Source of the DNA: Candidatus Rokuibacteriota bacterium
Lineage (GTDB): Bacteria; Methylomirabilota; Methylomirabilia; Rokubacteriales; JACPHL01
Reading direction: 5' to 3'
Assembly (NCBI GenBank): GCA_016188625.1
Contig: JACPHL010000271.1
Location: forward strand, 1-6,843
DNA length: 6,843 nucleotides
This document shows positions 1-5,398 of the stretch, in pieces. Numbering within the stretch: position 1 is the first letter of the stretch; every line of letters starts with the position of its first letter. Position numbers and translations under genes: made by a program. Below the pieces are notes generated by a model. The model was not told where the DNA came from and searched no databases. It was given only the letters and a program-made list of their open reading frames with translations.

Positions 1-28
1 CCCTAGAGCACACGATCTAGTATGTCAA
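1..28 (-). promoter_or_regulatory. possible leftward promoter, cut by the window edge
   Basis: A perfect -35 hexamer (TTGACA) lies at 28..23 on the - strand, in the AT-richer patch downstream of the metallo-hydrolase gene. At the standard 17-nt spacing the -10 element would begin at position 5 with TAGGG, and its last base is outside the window, so the -10 cannot be judged and looks weak. If real, it would drive a gene to the left of the window. In such GC-rich DNA the hexamer is infrequent, and the two other copies I noticed both fall in the lgt/tolQ control region. This is tentative. Confidence 0.22.
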
Positions 29-48
29 GCCTAAAGATCCTACTAGAT
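15..48. repeat. perfect 8-bp inverted repeat (ATCTAGTA / TACTAGAT)
   Basis: The arms at 15-22 and 41-48 are exact reverse complements separated by 18 nt. Each contains CTAG, a tetranucleotide that is generally rare in bacterial DNA. The repeat brackets the leftward TTGACA hexamer at 23-28. It could be an operator for a gene beyond the left edge, or a weak hairpin after the - strand metallo-hydrolase gene. The AT-rich stem and the lack of a following T tract argue against an intrinsic terminator. The rest of 1-108 shows no gene or RNA that I can support. Confidence 0.4.
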
Positions 49-108
49 GTAGAGGGCAGGAAGCGGGCCCTCCGTCGAGGTCCCGGGGAGGCGGGTCCCG
101 AGAAGTCT

Positions 109-879
109 CTAGGGGGTATACCAGCGGAGCTCCTCGGCCACCTCCACCTCGCCGGGGAAGACCCGCCGGGCCTCGGCGGTCAGGGCGGCCAGATCCTCGT
201 GGTAGGGCGCATCCACGTGGGCGAGGAGCAGGCGACGGACGCCGGCGGCGCGGGCCACCTCGCCGGCCTCCCGGGCCGTGGAGTGCCAGCCGGCGCGCTC
301 CCGGTCGCGCTCGGCGAAGGTGGCCTCGTGGATGAGGAGGTCTGCCCCCCGGGCGAGCTCGACCACGGCCTCGCACGGCCGGGTGTCCGAGGAGTAGACC
401 ACCACGGCGCCATCGCCCTCGAGTCGGAGGGCCAGGTTGGGCATGGCGCCGTGGGCGTTGGGGGAAGCGGTGAGGGTGAGGGCCCCGGTCTCGAGGAGCC
501 GCCGCCCCTCCCGCGGCTCGACGCCGTGGAGCGGCACCGGGAAGGCGTCCTCGCGATCGAGCAGGCGGAAGAGCCCCAGGAGCCCCCGGAGGGTCTCCAC
601 GTGCTCGGCGCGACAGTGGATCGGGAGCGGCGCCCGGCGCCCGAGGAGGATCAGGTTCTGGACGAGAGCCGGGAGGCCGTAGGCGTGATCCGGATGGGTG
701 TGGGTGATCACGATTCGGGTGAGGCGGAGGGGGTCGAGGTCGAGGCGCCGGAGCTTCTGGACGGGGCTCCCGCCGCAGTCCACCAGGACCAGCTCAGGGA
801 CGACCTCGAAGACCAGGGCCGTCGTGTCCCGCCAGGGCGACGGGATCGCCGCCGAGGTCCCCAGGAAGGCCAGCCGCAT
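109..879 (-). CDS. RNase Z-like metallo-beta-lactamase-fold hydrolase
   Basis: This is a 256-residue cytoplasmic protein with no signal peptide or membrane segment. It has the zinc-binding HxHxDH motif (H60, H62, D64, H65), followed by H143, D165 (in SSDT) and H221 (in LLLAH) as the expected remaining metal ligands. The HST motif at H199 is also typical of the RNase Z/ElaC family. RNase Z matures tRNA 3' ends, but it is usually about 300 residues and carries a tRNA-clamping arm between the ligands equivalent to H143 and D165. Here only about 21 residues separate them, so the arm is absent there and the substrate is uncertain; a phosphodiesterase or other hydrolase is equally possible. The ATG at 879 lies 2 nt after the lgt stop, with AGGA abutting the start, so translation is probably coupled to lgt. 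The fold is certain but the function is not. Confidence 0.87.
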   Translation of the reverse strand: MRLAFLGTSAAIPSPWRDTTALVFEVVPELVLVDCGGSPVQKLRRLDLDPLRLTRIVITHTHPDHAYGLPALVQNLILLGRRAPLPIHCRAEHVETLRGLLGLFRLLDREDAFPVPLHGVEPREGRRLLETGALTLTASPNAHGAMPNLALRLEGDGAVVVYSSDTRPCEAVVELARGADLLIHEATFAERDRERAGWHSTAREAGEVARAAGVRRLLLAHVDAPYHEDLAALTAEARRVFPGEVEVAEELRWYTP

Positions 880-881
880 TC

Positions 882-1676
882 CTACCGCTGGCGGCGGAGG
901 AGCAGCGGGATCCCGATCCCCGCGACGAGGATGGCGAGCCCGCTCACCAACTGGGCCACCCGGACCGGCCCCAGCATCAGACTGTCGAGCCGGAGCCCCT
1001 CGATCCAGATCCGGCCCGCCGAGTAGAGGCCGAGGTAGGCGAGGAAGAGCGCGCCAGACGCCCGCGCGAGGCGGCGGCGGAGGAGGAGCACGAGGACGGC
1101 GAAGACCCCGAGGTCCCAGAGCGACTCGTAGAGGAAGGTCGGGTGGAAGTGCTCGGCGTCCTGGAACTCGAGCGGTCGGTGGGGCGGGGAGATGGAGAGC
1201 TTCCAGGGAAGTTCGGTGGGACGACCGAACGCCTCCTCGTTGAAGAAGTTCCCCCACCGGCCGATGGCCTGCCCCAGGGCGAGGCTCGGGGCCACGATGT
1301 CGAGGTAGCGCGCCACGGGGAGCCCCCGCGCCCAGGCATAGCCGCCCCCCGCCAGGAGGCCGCCGATGAGCCCCCCATGGATCGCCAGCCCCCCTTCCCA
1401 GACCGCGATGATCTTGAAGGGCGTCGCCAGGTAGTAGTCGAGGTTGAAGAGGACGTAGTAGAGCCGCGCGCCCACGAGGCCGCCGATGAGGGCGAACTCG
1501 GCGGTCTTGAGGAGCTCCTCGGGATCCTCGCCCCGCGCGCGGGCCTCGCGGTAGGCGAGCCAGAGGCCGAGGGCCATAGCGAAGGCGATGAGGACGCCGT
1601 ACCAGCGGATGGTGAGGGGACCGATCCCGAAGAAAGGTCCGATCTCGAAGGCGACAGGTCCCGGGGATCGGAACAC
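882..1676 (-). CDS. lgt: prolipoprotein diacylglyceryl transferase (Lgt)
   Basis: Lgt is an inner-membrane enzyme that transfers diacylglycerol from phosphatidylglycerol to the lipobox cysteine of prolipoproteins, the first step of lipoprotein maturation. The 264-residue product has about seven hydrophobic segments (roughly 19-41, 58-77, 97-115, 124-139, 186-200, 209-222, 240-260). It carries the Lgt signature GRWGNFFNEEAFG at 139-151, the IHGG motif with H100, HPTFLYE at 178-184 and GRIWIEGLR at 221-229. Y26 falls at the number of the essential Tyr26 of the E. coli enzyme, R140 corresponds to its Arg143, and R222 probably to Arg239. I chose the GTG at 1676 because AAGGAGG precedes it by 4 nt and the length then fits the family; the reading frame stays open upstream to an ATG at 1853, but that would run through both promoters. 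The gene diverges from tolQ and is followed within 2 nt by the metallo-hydrolase gene. Confidence 0.96.
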   Translation of the reverse strand: MFRSPGPVAFEIGPFFGIGPLTIRWYGVLIAFAMALGLWLAYREARARGEDPEELLKTAEFALIGGLVGARLYYVLFNLDYYLATPFKIIAVWEGGLAIHGGLIGGLLAGGGYAWARGLPVARYLDIVAPSLALGQAIGRWGNFFNEEAFGRPTELPWKLSISPPHRPLEFQDAEHFHPTFLYESLWDLGVFAVLVLLLRRRLARASGALFLAYLGLYSAGRIWIEGLRLDSLMLGPVRVAQLVSGLAILVAGIGIPLLLRRQR

Positions 1677-1687
1677 AGAGCCTCCTT
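1677..1687 (-). promoter_or_regulatory. lgt ribosome binding site
   Basis: AAGGAGG on the - strand (1687..1681) is a full Shine-Dalgarno match, 4 nt before the GTG at 1676. It decides the lgt start against the longer open frame that reaches back to 1853. Confidence 0.75.
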
Positions 1688-1716
1688 GGGGCAGGTTCGC
1701 GCTCCTCGCCCCTCTG

Positions 1717-1745
1717 ACGGTACCCAAGACGCCGGGGCCTGTCAA
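1717..1745 (-). promoter_or_regulatory. sigma70-like promoter for lgt and the metallo-hydrolase gene
   Basis: On the - strand there is a perfect -35 TTGACA (1745..1740), a 17-nt spacer, and TACCGT (1722..1717) as the -10. The -10 keeps only the T, A and final T of the consensus (3/6). Transcription would start near 1710, about 34 nt before the GTG start of lgt. The perfect -35 and ideal spacing support it; the weak -10 leaves doubt. Confidence 0.5.
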
Positions 1746-1749
1746 ACGA

Positions 1750-1767
1750 AAAGCGCCGGGAAAGCGC
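1750..1767. repeat. AAAGCGC direct repeat between the two divergent promoters
   Basis: Two exact 7-bp copies at 1750-1756 and 1761-1767 are offset by 11 bp, about one helical turn. They lie between the two outward-facing -35 boxes (1740-1745 on - and 1786-1791 on +). A regulator binding both on one face of the helix is possible, but a 7-bp repeat can also arise by chance. Confidence 0.3.
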
Positions 1768-1785
1768 GCGAGAATCCGAATTTCT

Positions 1786-1813
1786 TTGACACGGCCCCAC
1801 CCTTTGGTAGTAT
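1786..1813 (+). promoter_or_regulatory. sigma70-like promoter for the tol-pal operon
   Basis: A perfect -35 TTGACA (1786-1791), a 16-nt spacer and TAGTAT (1808-1813) as the -10 (4/6 of consensus). The start of transcription would be near 1820, giving a leader of about 48 nt before tolQ. It lies in a locally AT-richer stretch and nothing else of promoter type is evident before tolQ. Confidence 0.6.
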
Positions 1814-1867
1814 GGGAGTCAAGGGAATTTCTGCACCTAGGACGCCAGGACACGTACGGGTGACGAT

Positions 1868-2617
1868 TTGATCGGGTTGTTCTCCTCGGGGGGAGCCGGA
1901 GGGGTCTGGGAGCTCGTCCTCAACGCCGGTCCCGTCGCCAAGCTCGTCCTCCTCATCCTCCTCGCCTTCTCCGTCGTCTGCTGGGCCCTGATCTTCGAGA
2001 AGGCCCGGCAGTTCCGGCAGGCCGGCCGCGAGACCGCCCGCTTCCTCAAGGCCTACCGGGAGGCCCGCCGCTTCTCGGTGGTCGCCGGGGCGGCCAAGAA
2101 GCTCCGGGCGAGCCCGCTGGCCCGGGTCTACCACGCCGCGTACCAGGAGCTGGGCGGAACCGGGAACCCCCTCCCCGACCTCATGGACGTCCCGGCCGAG
2201 GAGGTGGAGGAGGGCCTCTCCTCCGACCGGCTCGACCCGGTCGAGCGGACGATGCAGCGGACCATGGCGGTGGAGGTCGAGCGCATGCAGCGCTACCTTC
2301 CCTTCCTCGCCACCACCGCGAGCGCCGCCCCCTTCATCGGCCTGTTCGGGACGGTCTGGGGGATCATGAACTCCTTCCATGCCATCGGGCAGATGGGCTC
2401 GGCCAACCTCGCGGTGGTGGCGCCCGGGATCTCGGAGGCGCTCATCGCCACCGCTGCCGGGCTGGCCGCCGCCATCCCCGCGGTGATGGCGTACAACTAC
2501 TTCGTCAACAAGGTCCGGCGCTGGACGACGGAGATGGACAACTTCAGCCTCGAGCTGCTGAACCTGATGGAGCGCGCCTTCGTCAGGAGCGGCCGGGCGG
2601 TGCGGCATGGCCTTTAA
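1868..2617 (+). CDS. tolQ: TolQ, inner-membrane proton-channel subunit of the Tol-Pal motor
   Basis: TolQ (MotA/TolQ/ExbB family) forms with TolR the stator that turns proton flow into motion of the TolA-type protein. The 249 residues contain one membrane segment near the N-terminus (about 23-42), a cytoplasmic domain, and two more segments (about 143-171 and 188-213). T162 in FGTVWGI and T195 in IATAAGL are 33 residues apart, as are the channel-lining Thr145 and Thr178 of E. coli TolQ. It is slightly longer than the usual ~230 residues because of the N-terminal leader and the 95-125 loop, which is rich in acidic residues and proline. The start is a TTG with only a weak ribosome site (GGGTGA, 1858-1863); another TTG lies three codons later. 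Its 3' end overlaps tolR by 11 nt. It is the first gene of the operon; ybgC, which often precedes tolQ, is not here. Confidence 0.96.
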   Translation: MIGLFSSGGAGGVWELVLNAGPVAKLVLLILLAFSVVCWALIFEKARQFRQAGRETARFLKAYREARRFSVVAGAAKKLRASPLARVYHAAYQELGGTGNPLPDLMDVPAEEVEEGLSSDRLDPVERTMQRTMAVEVERMQRYLPFLATTASAAPFIGLFGTVWGIMNSFHAIGQMGSANLAVVAPGISEALIATAAGLAAAIPAVMAYNYFVNKVRRWTTEMDNFSLELLNLMERAFVRSGRAVRHGL

Positions 2618-3041
2618 GGTCGATGCGGGGCACGACGGGGGGCGGGTCCGGTCGGCCCTGGCGGAGATCAACGTCATCCCCCTGGTGGACGTGGTCCTGG
2701 TCCTCCTCCTCATCTTCATGCTGACCGCCCCCATGATGTACCGCGGCATCGACGTCCAGCTCCCGAAGACCGCCAGCAAGCCCACCGCCATCGAGGAGCG
2801 GCTGGTCCTCACCATCACCAAGGATCGCCTCGTTTACCTGAACGAGCGCCCGATCCCGGTGGCCACCCTGGAACCGCGCCTCCGCGAGTTCCTGCGCGAC
2901 CGGGCCGACAAGACGGTGTTCATCAAGGCGGACAAGGACCTCTCCTACGGCTACGTGGTAGAGACCATGGACCGTGTCCGGCGGGCGGGGGTCGAACGGG
3001 TCGGGATGGTGACGGAGCCCCTCCCGCGGGCGCGCGAGTGA
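2607..3041 (+). CDS. tolR: TolR, TolQ-associated motor subunit
   Basis: TolR (ExbD/TolR family) is a single-span inner-membrane protein with a periplasmic domain. The 144-residue product has a short cytoplasmic tail, then the signature EINVIPLVDVVLVLL. D28 in that stretch corresponds to the proton-carrying Asp23 of E. coli TolR, and the membrane helix covers about 26-44. The periplasmic part ends in the usual ExbD/TolR fold (VFIKADKDLSYG at about 104-115, then a helix and a final strand around GMVTE). Length is normal for the family. The ATG lies inside the end of tolQ (11-nt overlap, different frame), with no strong ribosome site at good spacing, so translational coupling to tolQ is likely. 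Confidence 0.96.
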   Translation: MAFKVDAGHDGGRVRSALAEINVIPLVDVVLVLLLIFMLTAPMMYRGIDVQLPKTASKPTAIEERLVLTITKDRLVYLNERPIPVATLEPRLREFLRDRADKTVFIKADKDLSYGYVVETMDRVRRAGVERVGMVTEPLPRARE

Positions 3042-3060
3042 GCGGGGCGAGCCTCGAGGG

Positions 3061-4017
3061 ATGCCTCCGCGGCCGTCCCGGCGCCCGGTCCCGCCCCCTC
3101 CGGAGCCGCACCCGCTCGGGATGGTGGCCATCTCCGTCCTCGGGCACCTGGCGACCCTCGGGATGCTGATCGGGTTCTCGGCGATCTGGGGCCAGCAGAT
3201 GGAGTCGAAGACCTACATCGTCAATCTGGTCCCCTCCCTGCCGTCCCCGGCGCCGGCCCCGAGCCGCGCCCCCGCAGCGCCCCGCCCCGTCACCGCCCCG
3301 ACCCCGGCGGCACCCCCCAAGCCCAAGGCGGAGGAACCGCCCAAGGCGGTGAAGGCCCCCGAGCGCGTCGAGCGGACGCTGCCGCTGCGCCGCGAGGAGA
3401 CGCCGGCGGTGGCGACCCGCCCCGCGCCGAAGGAGATCGTCCTCCCCAAGCGCGCCGTGAAGGAGACCCCCACCCTGGAGACCCCGGGCCTCGAGCGCGC
3501 GATCGAGCGCCGGCTGCCGCCCCCGCCGCCGCCGGCCCCACCGCCGCGCGAGGTGGCCCGAACCCCCGAGCCGCCGGCCCCGCCGACGCCGGCCCCGGCC
3601 CAGCCGCCCCCGGTGGCCCAGCCGGCCCCCGCGCCCCCGCCGGCCGTGGCGGCGGTCGAGCCGATGACGCTCGGCCGGGGGGAGACGGCCAGCGCCACCG
3701 GGAGCATCAGCCTGGACGTCAGCGACTTCCCGTTCACCTGGTACCTCCGGCAGATCCAGCAGAAGATCAGCGAGCGGTGGGTCCCCCCGAGGGGGAGCGT
3801 GGCGGGCGGCGAGACGGTCATCGTCCTCTTCGAGATCGGCCGGAACGGGGAGATCAAGGGGCCCGAGCTCGAGCAGCCGTCCGGCAACTTCGCCTACGAC
3901 CAGTCGGCCCTCCGGGCGATCAAGGAGGCGAGCCCCTTCCCGCCGCTGCCGGCCGAGTTCAGGGCCGGCTCCCTCCGCGTCCACTTCGGCTTCGAGTTCC
4001 GGCCGGAACAGGGGTAG
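3061..4017 (+). CDS. TolA/TonB-family energy-transducing protein
   Basis: This 318-residue protein occupies the tolA position and should link the TolQR motor to TolB and Pal across the periplasm. A short Pro/Arg-rich cytoplasmic tail is followed by one membrane helix (about 21-43). The helix contains S25 and H29, the SxxxH motif that TonB (Ser16/His20) and TolA (Ser18/His22) use to engage their motors. Residues 59-200 form a Pro/Ala-rich linker with a proline tract at 153-158, unlike the long Ala/Lys-rich helix of E. coli TolA. Residues 225-314 look like a TonB C-terminal domain: a helix (about 227-240), WVPP, strands with FEIGRNGEI at 257-265, SALRAIKEASPFPPLP at 282-297, and a last strand. 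Context says TolA role; architecture says TonB-like. The ATG at 3061 has GAGGG directly abutting it, so the ATG at 3121 (M21) is an alternative. Confidence 0.9.
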   Translation: MPPRPSRRPVPPPPEPHPLGMVAISVLGHLATLGMLIGFSAIWGQQMESKTYIVNLVPSLPSPAPAPSRAPAAPRPVTAPTPAAPPKPKAEEPPKAVKAPERVERTLPLRREETPAVATRPAPKEIVLPKRAVKETPTLETPGLERAIERRLPPPPPPAPPPREVARTPEPPAPPTPAPAQPPPVAQPAPAPPPAVAAVEPMTLGRGETASATGSISLDVSDFPFTWYLRQIQQKISERWVPPRGSVAGGETVIVLFEIGRNGEIKGPELEQPSGNFAYDQSALRAIKEASPFPPLPAEFRAGSLRVHFGFEFRPEQG

Positions 4018-4021
4018 CCCA

Positions 4022-5362
4022 GTGCGCCGGATCCTCGCGCCCCTGATCCTCCTGGGCCTGGTCGGCCTCCTCGTCCTGCCGGGGCCGCGGCGGTCGGACT
4101 CCCAGGGGATCGACGTCTACCTGAACGTCATCGCGGGCGGCTCGAAGAAGCTCATCATCGCGATCCCGACCTTCACCCGGACCACCGCGAGCGCGGACCC
4201 CGCCGACTTCGCCCGGCGGCTCCCGGAGATCGTCGGGGCGGATCTCACGTTCTCCGCGCTCTTCGGGGTCGTCAACCCGGACATCTCCCTGCCGGCGAGT
4301 GACCAGGCGGCGACGAAGAAGGTCCTGGCCGACCTCGCCGCGGCCGGGGCCCACGCCGCGCTCCACGGGGTCCTGACCAGAGTCGAGGAGAAGCATGTGG
4401 AGGTGGCGGTCCGGCTCTACGACCTGACCGGGCCGGAGCAGCGATCGATCATGGACAAGAGCTTCTGGGCCCCGGCGCGGGATCACCGCCAGCTCGCGCA
4501 CCGGATCGCCGACGAGGTGGTCTTCCAGTTCACGGGGGAGCGGGGGATCGCGGGGACGAAGATCGCCTACATCTCCAGGGAGACCGGGACCAAGGAGGTC
4601 TACGTGATGGACTACGACGGCTTCAACCGGGGCCGTCTGACCGACCTCCGCAGCATCACCCTGAGCCCGGTCTGGAACCCGCGCGACCTCTCCATCGCCC
4701 TGACCTCCTTCTACCAGGGCTATCCCTTCCTCTACCGGGTCTGGCCCTTCGACCGGCGCGTGTCGGCCCCCGAGATCCTGGCGGCCTGGCCGGGGATCAA
4801 CTCCGCCCCCGCCTGGGCCCCCGACGGGCAGACCATCGCGGTGACCCTCTCCAAGGACGGCAACCCGGAGATCTACGTCGTCAAGGTCGGGACGGCCGAC
4901 TTCCGGCGGCTGACCAACCATCGCGGGATCGACACGGATCCCACCTGGTCGCCCACGGGCCGGCAGATCGCCTTCGTTTCCGACCGGGCCGGGATCCCGC
5001 AAATCTACATCATGGACGCCGAGGGGACCAACGTCCGCCGGCTCACGTACGAGGGAGGGTTCAACACGCAGCCCCGCTGGTCGCCGCGGGGCGACCTGAT
5101 CGTCTACACCTCCCGCCAGGGAGGGCTCTTCGACCTCTGGGCCATCAACCCCGACGGCTCCAACCCCCGCCGCCTGACGACGGGGCAGCGCGATGACGAG
5201 AGCGCGGCCTGGGCCCCCAACGGCCGGCACCTGCTCTTCGCCTCCAACCGGACCGGCCGCTGGCAGCTTCACACCATGCTGGCCGACGGGTCCGAGCAGC
5301 AGCAGCTCACCCGGGACCCCGGGGAGGCGATGAATCCGTCGTGGTCGCCGAGGCCGCAGTGA
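4022..5362 (+). CDS. tolB: TolB, periplasmic beta-propeller of the Tol-Pal system
   Basis: TolB is a periplasmic protein that binds Pal through its propeller and the TolA-type protein through its N-terminus. The 446-residue product (E. coli 430) starts with a hydrophobic export signal (about 4-20). The two-layer N-terminal domain follows (about 30-172). The propeller then shows six W-[SAN]-P motifs at W218, W265, W309, W353, W397 and W441, the last five exactly 44 residues apart, so six blades are expected. The blades carry typical TolB text such as IAYISRE, QIAFVSDRAG, YIMDAEGTN and RRLTT. No clear A-x-A cleavage site follows the signal: the stretch after it is PGPRRSDSQG. The start is GTG, preceded by AGGGG at 4010-4014 with 7 nt spacing, and lies 4 nt after the previous gene. 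Confidence 0.96.
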   Translation: MRRILAPLILLGLVGLLVLPGPRRSDSQGIDVYLNVIAGGSKKLIIAIPTFTRTTASADPADFARRLPEIVGADLTFSALFGVVNPDISLPASDQAATKKVLADLAAAGAHAALHGVLTRVEEKHVEVAVRLYDLTGPEQRSIMDKSFWAPARDHRQLAHRIADEVVFQFTGERGIAGTKIAYISRETGTKEVYVMDYDGFNRGRLTDLRSITLSPVWNPRDLSIALTSFYQGYPFLYRVWPFDRRVSAPEILAAWPGINSAPAWAPDGQTIAVTLSKDGNPEIYVVKVGTADFRRLTNHRGIDTDPTWSPTGRQIAFVSDRAGIPQIYIMDAEGTNVRRLTYEGGFNTQPRWSPRGDLIVYTSRQGGLFDLWAINPDGSNPRRLTTGQRDDESAAWAPNGRHLLFASNRTGRWQLHTMLADGSEQQQLTRDPGEAMNPSWSPRPQ

Positions 5363-5376
5363 GCAGAGCAGCTCAC
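5359..5376 (+). other. small hairpin across the tolB stop codon
   Basis: GTGAGC (5359-5364) and GCTCAC (5371-5376) form a perfect 6-bp stem with a 6-nt loop. It overlaps the tolB stop codon (5360-5362) and ends 22 nt before the pal ATG. No T tract follows, so it is not an intrinsic terminator. It might stall 3' decay or affect tolB/pal coupling, or be chance. Confidence 0.3.
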
Positions 5377-5384
5377 CCCGAGAG

Positions 5385-5391
5385 AAAGGAG
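5385..5391 (+). promoter_or_regulatory. pal ribosome binding site
   Basis: AAAGGAG, continuing as TGAT, closely follows the ideal Shine-Dalgarno sequence and sits 7 nt before the ATG at 5399. It selects this start over an out-of-frame ATG at 5394 and is the best initiation signal on the + strand of the window. Confidence 0.8.
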
Positions 5392-5398
5392 TGATGGC

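Noticed and set aside
15-48. Intrinsic terminator after the metallo-hydrolase gene
   Set aside because: The 8-bp stem is AT-rich with an 18-nt loop and there is no T tract on the - strand after it.
22-1026. 334-codon + strand frame opposite the metallo-hydrolase and lgt
   Set aside because: Antisense shadow with no recognisable domain and a Gly/Glu-rich composition mirroring the real gene.
880-1800. N-terminal extension of the metallo-hydrolase frame to a 563-residue protein
   Set aside because: The extra part is lgt read in another frame, Arg/Pro-rich without motifs. The true start at 879 gives a protein that begins with the typical RNase Z-like MRLAFLGTSAA.
1677-1853. Longer lgt start at an ATG at 1853
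   Set aside because: It would place 59 unlike residues ahead of the conserved N-terminus and run through both promoters. The GTG at 1676 has a full ribosome site and puts Tyr26 at the E. coli number.
3235-3660. Repeat array or CRISPR-like structure in the GC-rich tract
   Set aside because: The periodic look comes from Pro/Ala codons (CCG, CCC, GCC) of a coding linker; there are no regular repeat-spacer units.
2923-3984. 353-codon - strand frame opposite the TolA/TonB-like gene
   Set aside because: Its Arg/Gly-rich repeats are the reverse reading of the Pro/Ala linker; no motif supports it.
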